NCBI GenBank assembly: GCA_030549205.1
Contig: JAUKTV010000004.1
Location: 372,001-436,000 of the forward strand
DNA: 64,000 nt
Origin: Apiosordaria backusii
Lineage: Eukaryota; Ascomycota; Sordariomycetes; Sordariales; Lasiosphaeriaceae
Direction: 5' to 3'
Shown piece by piece: positions 12,301-25,500 of the stretch. Both the position numbers and the translations under genes were made by a program. The first letter of the stretch is position 1, and each line of letters opens with the position of its first letter. The notes under the pieces were generated by a model, which did not search any database, was not told the DNA's origin, and saw only the letters and a list, made by a program, of their open reading frames with translations.

Positions 12301-14046
12301 ATACGGACTGCTCCCGTTCGCTTGCGGCTCGCGGCGGTCACCTGCTCTGTGAAGAACTTCAAGAATTGTCAGCCTGCGTCCCCAGACGCGCCGTCCAATC
12401 GCAATTCGCGATTTCGTGCACATGGCTCTGCCCCTCGAACGCGGGCGTCAACCCCCACGTTAAAGAACCCCCGCATTCGAAACACCCCGGTCCAGCCGTC
12501 AACCTCTGTAACCGCACCTGTTACCTGCCTCATGAGAGGATGGCCATCATTTTGACCTCTAGTGTATTATTGGCTATCAAGCTCAACAAGGAAGGTCTAC
12601 TCCCACGAGTTTCATCTGACCCTTCTCAGCCCTCAGCGTCGGTGTCCAAAAATGTCCAAGAGAGGCAACTGCACATCCCAATGGTATGGAATTGCGCACG
12701 TGGGTGGCAGTTTGGAATGATATTATTCTCCTATCGAACCACGCCATCATTAGTTCTCTGGATTATTGACAGGTATCAAACAGGTTGGGCGTCCTTGCCT
12801 TGACAACAAACACTACAGCTTGTGGTCTCGTTTTCGTCAGGACCAACGGGACTCGGTATGCAACCGTCCTTCACAAGCATCCAACAAGCCGTAGTCAATG
12901 GAGTGGGTTGGGCTCGGAACTGCTACCATAGGGAGGGGGAAAGGACCACAGAGGCAGACATGTGAGTGTGATGATGTGTGATGAACAACCCCTGATTCTT
13001 TGCTGCTGCGGATCGTCCCAAGGATCTGTCCGCCGGCACCTCTTCCCCGGCCGCCTGGTTGGTTGCACTCCAAACATATCCCGCCCGTCAGCTGAAGTCA
13101 GAAAATTGTGAGTAGTGATAAGGATGGAAATAAACCACAACCGGAGCTGGAGTACGGATATCACGACATTTTGTTATGTTCTCGGACGAAGACCGACAGG
13201 TATGTCGTGTACGACAGGAAAAAGGGACATGTCCAAGGTCCAGAGAGAGTTGCATTTTGTCGTAGGTGGCTGCGTCGTCTATCGCAAATCAATTAATTCT
13301 TGCAGCGCCGAGGCCTGCATCAAATAAATGACCACCGGCAGATTGGTTCAGCTTGCAGGAACTCACCCGAATTCCCGGAACGCGCGGTGCACACCTTTTC
13401 TTGCAGCTTTGCGGCGGACTGTTCTCTGCAGAACTCAATTCTATTTTGTCAACTCGCCAAGCCATGTTCCCGGTTTTGACACCTACTGATATTATAAGAA
13501 ACCTCCTATATACCCTACCAACGCAAATCATGTTTCGACCTGTGACGAAATTGTAGACCCTTAGTTCATGTCAGTCTCACAACACAGACACTTTCTCAAA
13601 AATGATCACTCAGAAGCACGTGTTGGTACATGGATATAAATCGAAACATGTCTCCGTCCTGTTCAGAGGGTTGGTTGCAAGTGGTCTATCAAACTACAAA
13701 CCCGCGACCAGCACATGCATCTAGACCTTGCTTCTCACTTGCATGATCATACAAGACGACGTCTGTGTGCTAACCGTTTCCCTCTTTTTTCTTCTTTTTT
13801 TTTCTGGCAAAATCTCATCACCTCAAACACGCAGAAACAAAACTTGCATTTCTCGTGAGATTTTTGAATCATGAACCACCACCACAAACGGTGATCTTTG
13901 GTGTAATTGGTGGTGTGTGGTGTGCCAATGCGGCTACCCCAAGAACAGGGATGAGACAACATGCAAGCACGCCGCTGGACAGCAGTTCTCCCTCATCACA
14001 GGGCATCGCATAGCTGCATATCTACCTCCTGCATCCGCTCAAGGCT

Positions 14047-14069
14047 TGCTGCTGCTGCTGCTGCTGCTG
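14047..14069. repeat. (TGC)7 trinucleotide repeat
   Basis: Seven TGC units followed by a partial unit, in non-coding DNA, followed nearby by related imperfect GCTGCTG and GCTTGCTTGC stretches. A simple microsatellite likely to vary in length between strains. Confidence 0.85.
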
Positions 14070-15266
14070 TACGGTAGAGGGTGTTGTTGGTGATTGCTTG
14101 CTTGCTGACTGCTGCTGACACGGGACAGGGCAGCAACATACGCTTAACTGCAGGACTATTGCATTGATAGTGTGCGTATGACTGCGTACACTAACCACAG
14201 AGGGGGGAATATGCCAGTGACCGAGTGGTTGGGTCTACGACATATTGCAGTTTCCCTTCCGTCATGACATTGCCCCTTTTTTTCTTCCCAAGGCAAGCCA
14301 TACTGCCGAGGGATGAGCTGAAAGTGAAGTGTTTAGCGGGTGCCTACATCGGATAGATCACGCCGTCGATGATCTGTGAGACCCGAACTCCAATCACCAC
14401 ATACTCCGTACAGTCATTCTCTGCCCGTCTGCAACTTCCCCCATCCGAGGTCGTTTCCTCCCGTTAGCTTCCGTTTATCATTTGAAAATTTCCTCCGCCT
14501 TCATGACACTCGGAATCGGAATTCATGACAAAAGTGTAAACAAATATTGAAGCCGGGGGGGGGAAGCTCCCCTCCATCTCACCGAGTCCCGAGGAACGGC
14601 CCTGGCCATTCCGAGCACCAAGGCGCATCGCTCCCCGAAAGGCATAGGGTCAGGTTTTGGTCCCACATCCGAGTTTCCCCGCCCCCGCTTTTTGTCGGAC
14701 GGGCTGGGGGCTGTCAACGTTGACGCCCCCAACGTTCAAGATCGACCTCCCCCCGCATGAACTGAATGGGGAAACGCGAAAGCGCGTTTGGATCAGTGTG
14801 GATTGAAAAAGAAATGGGCAAGACATGCATACCGACAGATTGGGGGAGCTGAGACAAAGTGGGCGTCTGTCGCCCTGCATTACGGTGGGGAGACAGTTTG
14901 ACTGTCAGGATCTCAGATATCAGATATCAGATTCTCAATCCAGATATCCATATTTCTCTCCCGTTAAAAAGGGAGAATACTGCGTATGTGTCACAGGTGA
15001 TCCTCCCTGCGTTGATATTCACGATTAGCGAGATCGGGCATGTTCTAGTTTTTGCAAACAGGGAAAGTGTATACGACCGAGACTCTCCCCGAGACCTATC
15101 TCAACAACTGCAGTAGAGACAGAAACGGTAGGTGCATGGCAGTGAGTGAAGCCTGTCTTGGTCTCGTCCAGTTCATGTCACTAAGACGAGTAAACCACGA
15201 GACCACCCGCTGTCAAATCACCACAAGTTGGCAAGTAGCTGTCGATCTTATTCTGTTCCTTAGACA

Positions 15267-15668
15267 TCAATGACGATAAAAGGCGGTGATCAAAATGCAT
15301 GTCAACAATACCGCGTGTTGTGCATAAACTGCGGCAACCACCGTCTCGTTGATCAGTGACGTTGGGGATCCACCAGCTAAATCGATCACCTGTGGAGAAA
15401 AAACGTTGAGATTGAAACGGTGGTTAATCATCCACCACATGCAAGCAACAGCATCGATCAAAATCAACACCACTAGCAACAACCTCACCGGGAATATCTC
15501 CCGCTTCAAAAAGGCCAGATTAACTTCTTTGGTATCTTTTCCCCTCCCTCCGAAGAGCTTGATCGGGTTTGCAGGTAACATCGAAATCCTCAGCCCTGGG
15601 CCAACGGTCGTCTGGATCGCTTGGAGAACGGATACCACCTTACCAAAATAAAGCTCCGAAACAACCAA
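15267..15668 (-). CDS. Weak candidate: exon of a small membrane protein
   Basis: A 133-codon frame that starts at a non-ATG codon but reads like part of a protein in its second half. It has a strong hydrophobic segment (IFPVRLLLVVLILIDAVACM, about residues 58-77) and a second one near the C-terminus (VYAQHAVLLTCILITAFY), with a stop shortly after. A donor-like GTAAAT lies upstream on the same strand near 15712 after a plausible exon end, so it may be the last exon of a multi-exon gene beginning near 16220. I could not build a full model and recognise no family. It may equally be a relic or chance. Confidence 0.25.
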   Translation of the reverse strand: MVVSELYFGKVVSVLQAIQTTVGPGLRISMLPANPIKLFGGRGKDTKEVNLAFLKREIFPVRLLLVVLILIDAVACMWWMINHRFNLNVFSPQVIDLAGGSPTSLINETVVAAVYAQHAVLLTCILITAFYRH

Positions 15669-18341
15669 GTGTGTGGGGTCACTTCGACGGTTATGGTCAG
15701 CGTTGCATTTACCTGAACGTAATTTTGCATGACAATTATTTCAGGATATCGGTCCTTCCAGCCGAGAAAGGGCAAGAGAGTAAGAACAGAAAAATCCCGA
15801 GTCTGTGGGAATTGCAACTGCGGCCGCGGAGTGCAGGACAGAAGCGAGCCGGCAGCCGCTGTCGTTTGCGCAGAACCGAGACCCGAGGTGTAGTATAAGC
15901 GAGTGCGATTGAATATTTTTCGGGTTGGTGGTGTTCTGGTCAGGGCTTTGTTGGTGATAGTATGTACTTCGGAAGATGAGCAATGGCCGGATATCAAGGT
16001 CAACAAGAACAGAAATAACGGTTGTTAGAGATTTTCAGCCTTACACAGTAAAGTCGACGAAAAAGTGGCTGGTACAGCAGTAAGGTCTCCATCCAGATAG
16101 GCGATAGCTCGATGCGCCTGTGAATGGAAGCTGGTGAAAAAGCGGTCACCGTTTCACCATCAAAGTGCAAGTCTTCAATAGCGGCCGTTGCATTGCAGCA
16201 ACACTCACGACAGACTCGCATCCGCTATCCGCAGCTAAAACAAACGAGCGAGTGAAAAAGAAATCCATCAACCGGCCGTAATGTCGTAGGTAGCTAGCCT
16301 CGCAGCGCCGTCCCGACGGTTATTTTCATCCATGTCATGTCTCTTCAGCCTCGCATCGCAGCTGTCAGTCATTGCCGTCGTTTACAGCTTCAAGAAGATG
16401 ATTTAACCGGCACGTGGTCGTCCGGTTGAATACACCATGCTCGTTGATGGTTTGATGTTGATATTATCCTGATCCTAGGAACGGATTCATTGTCGGGTTC
16501 GGGTTTTCCAGAACAAAGTGGAGTTACACATGAACCCCGGATAATGGACATCGTGGTCGTTGTTGTCGTCGTCATCTCTCTTTTCTGCCGCCGCCATCCG
16601 TAATGAGCACTCCGGTTGTCTCCCTGTTCGGCGCCGTGGCCGTTGGTCAATTACGCCGTGGCATTCGTCCCAGTCCCTCGGTTGCAAAAACATTCCTTAC
16701 CTCTGGGATTTTCTTCCCCATCCGGTGGGCCTCGTGGCCCCTTGCCTTGCGTGAAATGCAATGCTGGATGCTGTGCTTGTTTCTCTCCACCGGTCACGGC
16801 CCGACTGCCTAGTGCCGAAATTTGCGGCACCCATGTTGACGATGCAAGAAACAACCCCATTCGCGAGGCTAGCAGAATTTTCTGAAGGGTTTTCTCATCC
16901 AGCAGAAATTGAGGCTTTTGTCAGCCTCGGAGGTTGAAGGACGTCGTTGTTGAACCTTCTGCTTTTGGACAGGACTCAAACAGACCGCTGTCCAAAACCG
17001 TTGTAGCCAGGTGGATATACGGAAGCTCCGAATGACATCCTAGTGTATTTTGTTCGTGATGTTGAGGCTCAGGCATGAAGAGCATGAAAGATCCACATCT
17101 TGCCCATGAGCCCACGTGCCTGGCTGTCGGTCATGTGGCTGGTGACCCTTGGGTTCAGACCGGTGTGGCGTTGCTGAGTGCTGACTGCGCCGCATTTCTC
17201 CAGATCCAGACCCTTGCTGAGCGAGTCACATGAACGAACTGTTACACACGATGTTTCTTTGATACAATTCGCAGCACTCGAGTACGTGCGCTGCTGCAAT
17301 GTCGATTACTCTCAGCACCTATCATTCTTCAACATTTTTTACCTGCTTGTGTCCAAGAGTTAAACATCCAAACAGATTCCATAATGCCACACCGTCACCC
17401 CGCGTTTCTTGCTTCCATCTTACCTAACCATCTCGTCCAAACTCTCTTGCCGAAACCGTCTTCCTTGTCCGAGGGGTTTTCCTTGCATGTTGGGCCTCCG
17501 CCAGCTCATCGCAGCCTTGTGACTAAACAATCCAGTGGACACAACAAAAGCTTTTTCTTCCTTCCTGATACAACGGCTGACAGGAAAAGCCCCTCCCGCC
17601 CCCGCCGGCCGTCAACCCCGCCTTCACCGGAGACCCCCCGCCGCTCGTCGAAGACAACTGGGCCTCTCACAGGGTCGGATGCCCGCTGAGTTTTTCTTTC
17701 GAGGCCGCCTGACTGTTTTTGACGAGCCCCTCCCCCACGAACTACCATGGGCCATACAGACGGTAGGCGCCTCTTGATTATGTTTACGTGTTTCTAACCG
17801 CTTTGGTATCAAACACAATCCCGCGCAAACAGACACAAGCGTCACGAGAGTGCATGATACAGCGCAAAGCAGCCCGACCGATATAAGCCGAGAGCCTGAA
17901 AGCGGAGCGCCCCCTCTTCTTTCAATATTATCCTTCTGCCCTGAGCGGGCAGAACCGGCTTTTTGGTGTTTATTCTTGCTGCAATAGTCGATGTCGTGCT
18001 GGCATGGCGATAATGTAAGAGGGGGTATAATGGATATGCTCTGGTCCACGTGAGAGGAAGAGAACAACCCTTGGTGTTGTACAGCCCCAGCAAGGGACAG
18101 CAGTGCAAGCGACAGAAGCCATGCTGCCGGGACGTGTTTTTTTCTAGTCCGACATGTTACCCCTCTGTGGATGCCTCTTGTTCAACCACCCTGACCCTAG
18201 GAAAGACCCTTATGCTGACATGGCGGGGTTCTTTGCTAGTATCATGACGATGGTTTGCCTGGTGGTGGAGAGAATTTATGATGACATGAGCTGGGCTGAG
18301 AGACTGAGCAACAAAAGAGATTGAATTTATTGTTAATTTAT

Positions 18342-18806
18342 CTAACTTGTCTGGCAGCCTGGGAAACGGAGCAGGACTGACAATTGGTGATGGTGAGTTT
18401 CTGGTGGAGTTGTTAAAACGGTCAATAGTCTTTCACCTCCAGCCTCAACAACTCTTTCAATAACCAACAACCTGGACGACCTACCATTCGTCGTTGATCG
18501 CACCGGTAACCGCAAGTATCTTGGCATCAAATCAATTGGCTCAATGCCACGCTGACAATCTTCTTCAATTAAAAGAAAACTTGTCTCACTGTGCACATCA
18601 TCAGTCATGTCAGCCATTCTGCGCAAACCCGTTCCTTTCGGCTTTTGTTGAGTCTCTGAGTTCAAAAGACTCGATTGAATTGGTAGGCCGCAGTTTTGAG
18701 CCACAGACCTCAGGTCAGCAGGCAACAATCCCGGGGGCTGAGCTTTTCGGACTGTGGCTCGTTCAGCATCTTCAGCTCCGCTCCGACAAACGTTTTTGTC
18801 TTGCAT
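18342..18806 (-). CDS. Weak candidate: hypothetical protein, 154 aa
   Basis: An ATG-initiated frame of 154 codons in the gene-poor region. The part after an internal Met (MADMTDDVHSETSFLLIEED) has an acidic, protein-like composition, and the C-terminal third has mixed polar and hydrophobic residues. No domain, signal peptide or family is recognisable, and an antisense frame of 119 codons covers much of the same DNA. Treat it as a candidate to be tested against transcripts, not as an established gene. Confidence 0.2.
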   Translation of the reverse strand: MQDKNVCRSGAEDAERATVRKAQPPGLLPADLRSVAQNCGLPIQSSLLNSETQQKPKGTGLRRMADMTDDVHSETSFLLIEEDCQRGIEPIDLMPRYLRLPVRSTTNGRSSRLLVIERVVEAGGERLLTVLTTPPETHHHQLSVLLRFPGCQTS

Positions 18807-21800
18807 TTGCGGATCAGCGGTATGTAAGGTCGTTCAACTGCTGCAGCCGCTGACTCGCATGAACGGTCCGGTTCCCTCTTTTCAATGCGTGACCGTTGTT
18901 TTGACCGTTGGTGGTTTTGTAGGCTACGAATAGAGGTTGAGAATAGCCGGCGCTTAAAACGTTCTTTTTGGGTATGTGCTCACAGTCACAGTCACTGTGA
19001 CTGGCACTGGAGCAGCGAACCAAAACAGAGATGAAGAAAGTGATGGGCCTTGTGATCACAATGAGATGCTATTTTGAGGAGGATGGTATCTGTTTAATTG
19101 TTCAGCCCTGTCGTGTATGCTGTGCGATGATACCTTTAACAGCTAGTCAGGAGAACTTCACGCAAACTGGCAGCAAGTTCATCACGACGCAAAATGAGGT
19201 TTGTTGGGTACGGTGGTAGTAAGCCAGACATACCCGTGTCTCATTCACACACCCTATAACTAAGGTGCTGAAGAAAATACCCAAGACATACGGTCACCGC
19301 CGACCCGGAGAACACGCATCTCAACATCACTGCCGTGAATGAATGGAAGTCTCGGCCTTGGCATAGGGGACCTTTGAACTTGTGACCTTCACATCTTTTA
19401 GCTCAAGGGTCCACACGGGTACCTATCATAAGGGTCTTTTTTCTGGGTCGTCAACACCCACTCATCCGACCACCCGACCTTCCTTTCTTGCTAGTAGCTT
19501 ATAGTCTAACGTGTGTGGGAACTGAGACAAGAAACGGATAGACTAAAAGCCCGTTTATTAGAGTTAGTGTGGGGTGGGATGGACCCTGAAGGTAGGTATG
19601 TACTGCCGCGTGTAAAAAGTGTTGTAGGTCACGATGGTGAGGTTGGCGTGGTGTGTGGGAGAATCGGGAATCGGTCCCGGCTTTCCCTTCTCTTACGTTC
19701 AGTGCCAAGGTTGAATGGGGAAGACCCTGGAAAAAGATCTAATTAAGTGACAGGTGACACTCTTTTTTAAAGGATCTTGGCCTTTTTTTTGGACTTTCGT
19801 TGTGGTTTTTGTGGTTATGGTTATGGTTATTATCATTACCCCGGATTTTCACCGGCTATTATTGTTTTGACTGTAACCTGTGTCGTCGATCACGTTCTTG
19901 GGGAGTTTCTGCTTAGTACCAACAATATGGAATTCGCTAAAAACCAATGCATGTAATGTATGTATGCGCAGGTTGGGGCGGAATGGACGGCTGTAGAGAA
20001 AAGTCAAATTGTATCAAGTGATGTGATGTGCCGTTCCCGTTGATGTTCCAGTCCGTCCGGCCAGCCGGGCGGGTGCCTCGCCTCCGAGTAGAGCGGTACA
20101 TGCCTTACCGAGGGGCAACCTGCAAAAAGGGGTCATGTACACCCTTCTGTATCCTATGCATCCTGCGATCGCTTGGCTGTTGAGTGTTTGAGGATGAATG
20201 AGTAAAGAGACGTTGATAGGAAAGATTCGGATTCGGGGGAGAACCGGCCGATCTTTTTCATATTTGTTTGTTTTGCGCCTTATTTGTGGTTGTCAAGTGA
20301 CTTGACTTCCGGGACGGGAAGATTCTAGGCAGGTCCCAGGTTGCAGCCTTGGGGATTTGGGGTGGGTGCCTTGTGTGTAAGTGTATCACTGCAGGAAAGG
20401 TGCTTCGCAGATCGTCGTCTTACACTGCTTTCCCGTAGGCTACCTACATACTGGCCAGGTTTGAGTGAGGTGAGTGGTCAGGTTAGACAGAGGAAGAGTC
20501 GATGGATAGAGAGGTGAGATGTGAACCCCCGCTCAGAGAGGTTTGTGTTGGACAGATTCGGTAATGGTAATTATTGCTGACTTGAGTGAATACGGGTCTG
20601 TACCTGGACTAAGAAGCTGGACTCTTCCAGAAATACAGTGTGCTGTTGTAGCTGTCGGTAGTAATTTAAAGTAGGGGGGATATGCACTGCAGCTTATCAT
20701 AAGACGATGTACGTCAGCGCCGGCGGCATTTACGGTGCTTCCCCGGATGAGCATTGCTGACAGGTTTATCTACGGGGTATCCGGAGAGAGGATGACCAAG
20801 TTGAGTCAGATGCTGTGAACCCAAGACGAAAGGCTAATGGTGGATCGTGGGTTAGTTGTTGGTGTTGGCTGGCCGGAGCTGTTCGCAATGGTCCCGTGAA
20901 AAAAGCCACAATTCCAGAAGAAGCAGGCGAGCTGTATCACATCAGTCCCACGTGGCAGAAATTGTAGACGGAGGTACGGGACTTTGAAGATGTTGGGTCG
21001 GCGAAGACGAGAACGAAATACGCTGCAAGTAGATACATGCCGCAAGGCCAAGGCTCAGCGGGATTTTACGGTGCCGTCGCATTCATCGTCAGTTTCCGTC
21101 TTTCCATGGAGGCGAGATTGACGTTGGTTATCGTTCGGACGGGCCGATTGCCATGGGAAAGAAAGAAGTACCTGTGAACTTGACCACATGTATCTGGCAT
21201 ATTGCAAAGAAAAATCCCATGTTGGGGGCCAGCCGTCGATATTGCTGGGGTCGTGGATGAATTGAAGAATCTGGGGAAGCTGGTCAACGATGGGGACGGA
21301 GACGGAAATTCCAGGCTCTGTTCAGTTGAGAATCTGGGGAAGCTCCCCTGGATATTAATGAAAAGTGGAGCACCGCGCCCCGGCCATCACCCACAGCATG
21401 CTGTCCACAGCACTGTCACTACTGAAGCATCGCCTACCTACAGCATCAAACAGCATCGAACTACAGAAAAATAATCGAAACGATACAGACATGGAAAGCA
21501 ACTTTAAATGCATCACGATCTCTTTTCTAGTCAAGCTATGTTAAACCGCAGTGATCTGCCGAGACAAAGTTAAGAGTACGTCGTATCTATTGCCTGCTCT
21601 TTCTTCGAGACAGACACACGGAAGACAATGCTCCCGTCCTTCCAAATGTTCGATGTTCGATTTCCCAGACACAAAAGAAATATTATACATTTTCCTCGAA
21701 TTTATCTCTCTTTTTTCGTCTTTCTTTAGAGGTACCATTTTGAATCAACAGTTTTGATTCACCGCCCCTTGTGCCCATGGCACCGCATACCTATTACAGC

Positions 21801-22405
21801 AGCATTCGATCGTGGTGGTCAGCCCCCCTCCGAGACTCAATGGTGACTGGCAGAGAAACGGAACCCAAGGGATGACAATTCAGGAGAAGATGGGCTGAGT
21901 CTCCTGCTCTGTAACCTTTGACACAGACAGCTAATTTCCAGTCGCACTTCTCCCCGACCGCGCCGGTTTCCTCCTTGGGGGCCACAACGGCAATTGATAT
22001 CGTGGCGTCCTTACCTCATGGCATGGCTGCTTCGGCTGCAAGTCATCGCGCCCTTGGGCCCGTAGGATGCCTGCCTGCGCCGATCTGACCACTCATTCTC
22101 TCAGCAAAGGGCCTTCTTCACCAGTTTCCGCCAACGGCGAAGCATCATGGACACCATTCGACCGATCCATCCATCTCAGCAATCCATCAATCCCACCAAC
22201 CCGCCGTTCCCGTCGCGAACATATAGCGGTCATAGATTTGGTCCCGAGTCGAGGCATCGTCAAATCCCGGCAGTTTGGTGCCCAGGAATCCAGGTTGGGT
22301 CGGCTCCCTTGGCGATTGGTTCCAAGTGGCGTTCAGAAGACTCGCAGTATATCGTTCTCACACCCTCTGTGCATGCTTCGATGCATACGCAGGCTACTGC
22401 TGGGG

Positions 22406-22547
22406 CACCAGGAGTATGATCTTGTCGTCGTCGTTGTCATCGTTGAAATAGTCGAATGGCACCAACGTGGTGTAGCTTAAGCTAAAGCTGTTGATGCCGT
22501 TCGACAATGTCAACGACGACAACGACGACAAGATCATACTCCTGGTG
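22406..22547. repeat. Large inverted repeat / potential hairpin
   Basis: The left arm 22406-22460 (55 nt) and right arm 22496-22547 (52 nt) are reverse complements. The outermost 24 bp are perfect. The inner 28 bp have four mismatches, one of which would be a G-U wobble in RNA, and there is a 3-nt bulge (one extra GTC in the left arm). The 35-nt loop (22461-22495) contains a further palindrome, AGCTTAAGCT. The arms are rich in GTC/GAC triplets. Pairing stops abruptly outside both arms. If transcribed, this gives a stem of about 52 bp, the size range of fungal milRNA or hairpin-RNA precursors. As DNA it could extrude a cruciform. It lies in non-coding sequence with no gene nearby. Confidence 0.85.
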
Positions 22548-25500
22548 AGGCCTATACGATGTTGGCTCTTCCATCTGACCCCCTCTTCACCATAACGGGA
22601 TGGAAAGTCCGAGAGACTGGGTGTCACCATTTCGAACCCGGGACCATGGGTTACAAATCGGTATCACAGATGCTTCTCTCGTGGTCGATATTTCGGCTTG
22701 CCTCCATCGGCCCAGGCGGTGACGCCACTGTTGTCGATGCTGAGACCAGCTCACTTTATTTCGAAGTCATGGGAACAGTTTGTGCTCTGCTATGGCGCAT
22801 TTGTCTCGAAGTTTCAGGGAACTCAGACTTGGATCGTGGGTTGAACCGAGACACGATGCCTCCCGCCTCGACTTCCCCTCCACTGGTGCGCTTAGGGTTT
22901 CCCATTGGCAAAGTACCTCTTCGCCTTGTTGTCGCTTTCAACCCATGATCGTGAAGGAGTGTCACCTCTGGCTTGGGGGAAGTTCCAGTGGCACATGGCT
23001 CGGTTCAGTATCCGCGAGTATCACGGCCGCTCGGTGCAATGCCACGACGCTCTGGGGAAACATCGCGATACCGGCGCCAGTCTGAAGCGTCCTGTGCGAC
23101 GGTAGCTAAGATGACTTGGAGCCAACACAGACCTTCTTTGAGTTGTTGGTATTTGCACATGGTACCCAGACCTCGGGATAGTTGATACCGTTCAATCCTG
23201 TTTCTGCGGGCTTGCCACCTGGGAGGTCCGAACTGTGCCGTATTACAGTATGTGTACAGATGGTACATCAGATAACATGTCTCGAGCTGCCCACGTGGGG
23301 GGCAAGCCCCCAGACAGTCATCGAGGCATCTCGCGAGGTGCCAGGCATAACGCTTGTCATCGCCAAACATCCATAGTCGGGAATGTTAGACAGTATGGCT
23401 TCTGTTGTGATACCCCTTTTCCGACCCCTTTTCAGCCATGATGCTCACGCGTCGCTCTCACCGATGCCGCCGTGCATTATCGATATTAATTCCAGAATCG
23501 TGCCGCAAGATCGACCAACACCAGCCCTACGATTTGTACCAGATGACAAGTCACTGGGACGTGTCTGGGTTGCTTTTACCGCGCGAAATAGATTGCTGAC
23601 ACCGATACCTCCTTTCGCCGTAACACACCTGTCTCAACCAGCTGATCACATCTCACATTATCACCATATCGCCAACACTCCGGGGAAGCTAGGAAGACAG
23701 GGGTGTCTCTGCCTCGGACCGTTCCTTTTTGTTCCGGTAGTCGATTGTGATTTGTGAGTTCGCGGTGGGTGGTCAGACTAACAAGCTCATATCTAGAGGC
23801 TCTCTGGTTACACAGAATAACATAGAGTGGGATTGAGATGTCCCATGGGGACAAGTTTCCAGGAGGGTGGATGTGACTATTACCAGTCTCCGCCGCACCC
23901 TTACCTGTGTTATGGGCCAATGACGACTGGTGAAATGCAGCGAATCAGAAAACTGCGTCTTTCCGTGAAGCATTAATGCTCTGGCGAGGCCATAGTTCCC
24001 GTACTCGACAGCCCTACAAAAGAGGGTTACAATTCGCCGGCCCAACACCAACAGTTCCAGACCGACCTGAGGCACAGCCAAGTAACGTAACTCTCCCGTT
24101 ACGAGGCTTTCTTTTTATCTTTTTATTTTATTATTTTATCACTCCGTTTTCGTTCATCCCACCTTCCCTGTCTCGGTCTGCATGCATTACATACTCACAA
24201 CCTCCCTGTCACTGGAACTCTCATGCTAGGACCGGACATCCTGTACAAAGTGATCGGTTCAGCATACCTATTTGCTCATTTTTAGCACACCCAGGCAAGA
24301 CCCTGACCGCTTCTCTTCAGTCATGACACTTGACATGGAAATGCCATCTGATATGCAGATGGTGGTGTACTGGAGTGCAGCAACCGCAGGCTGAGGCGCA
24401 CCCATCTCCCGCAGGCTAAATAGCCGGTTAAATGTTATTAGGGGGCCCTGAGCCCGTTCAGTGGAAAGACTGCCGGCTTGTTAGGGCTGGGCAAGCAGCT
24501 GGACAGCCCCAATGGTTATCTCCTTGACCCTAGCTCGCTGTCTGTTCATTTATCCGGCAGATGGCAGGTGAGCCATCCGGGGTGAGATGCTTATGGGCGG
24601 ACTGGGGAAAGACTGGACATTTGCAAGGGCGGGCATGGCGTCTGCGGTGCAGCATCACTTACATGCTGGTATGTAAGTAAGCTACGTACGACGCTGCCGG
24701 TATCGCCATTTCGATGATCGCAATCCATTTCTGGCCGCCGCCAACGTCAAGTTCGTGGTCAGAAGGAGCCACACAGTTGCTCTTTTGCTTGAAGAAAACA
24801 CGCGCCTCTTCCTTCATGGGAACGGGACTTGGCTGGGTATTGGGCGGACTTTGTTCCTCGGACATGTGCTGAAATCCTTTAGGCACTTACCGCTGGTCAT
24901 GGACCTCACCAGGTAAGCCTGGTCGAGCGATTTACCAGCGAGGTCACGAGTGACCCTTTCCCGAGCCTTTCCTATCAGGCGCTGTTCGCCTGTCGCCTGT
25001 CGCAGTCGCGCGTGGCGATAATTGAGACGCGGGGAAGGGATGATGCGAAGGCGGGGAACCATGGTCGTTGGACAGGGGTTGCTTGGACCTGGACCACGGG
25101 AAACTTCAATATCACGACCAATCTCTGGATGGTTTCGCCTCTTCAGCGGTGACCGGAAGGGTACATGTGCGTTGGTTGACCTGATCCAGACTCGTCAGAA
25201 CATGGTAGATGAGTTGGTAGGTACTGGGACTCGGTACTCCGGATCCTGGCGCCGAGAAGAGGAGGAGGTTGGAGGGGGCTAAGATGAGGTGATGGTATCA
25301 TCTTCTCCCATCACAGTCGAAGACAGGAACATCCTGCAGGGAACTTCACTCTCATCATCACTCTCGAGAAGCCTACAGCATGTCCCAGCCGGCTGGTGCT
25401 ATCCCGTAGGTGAAGAGTTCAACTATCGACTTGTGGTAATGGAGGGGTGAGAACTAGTCGACGGCAAGACTCCCTATTGATCAGTTTTTGTTAAAACCAA

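Noticed and set aside
12057..12803. 248-codon plus-strand open frame
   Set aside because: It starts at TTG, with no ATG until about 160 codons in. Composition is incoherent and no domain or splice context supports it.
18969..18997. CAGTCACTGTGACTG-type near-palindrome
   Set aside because: A short, simple sequence built from GTCAC units. It is too small to suggest a hairpin or operator without other evidence.
21266..21344. AGAATCTGGGGAAGCT occurring twice, about 63 bp apart
   Set aside because: A single 16-bp direct repeat in non-coding DNA with no flanking structure. Noted but not interpretable.
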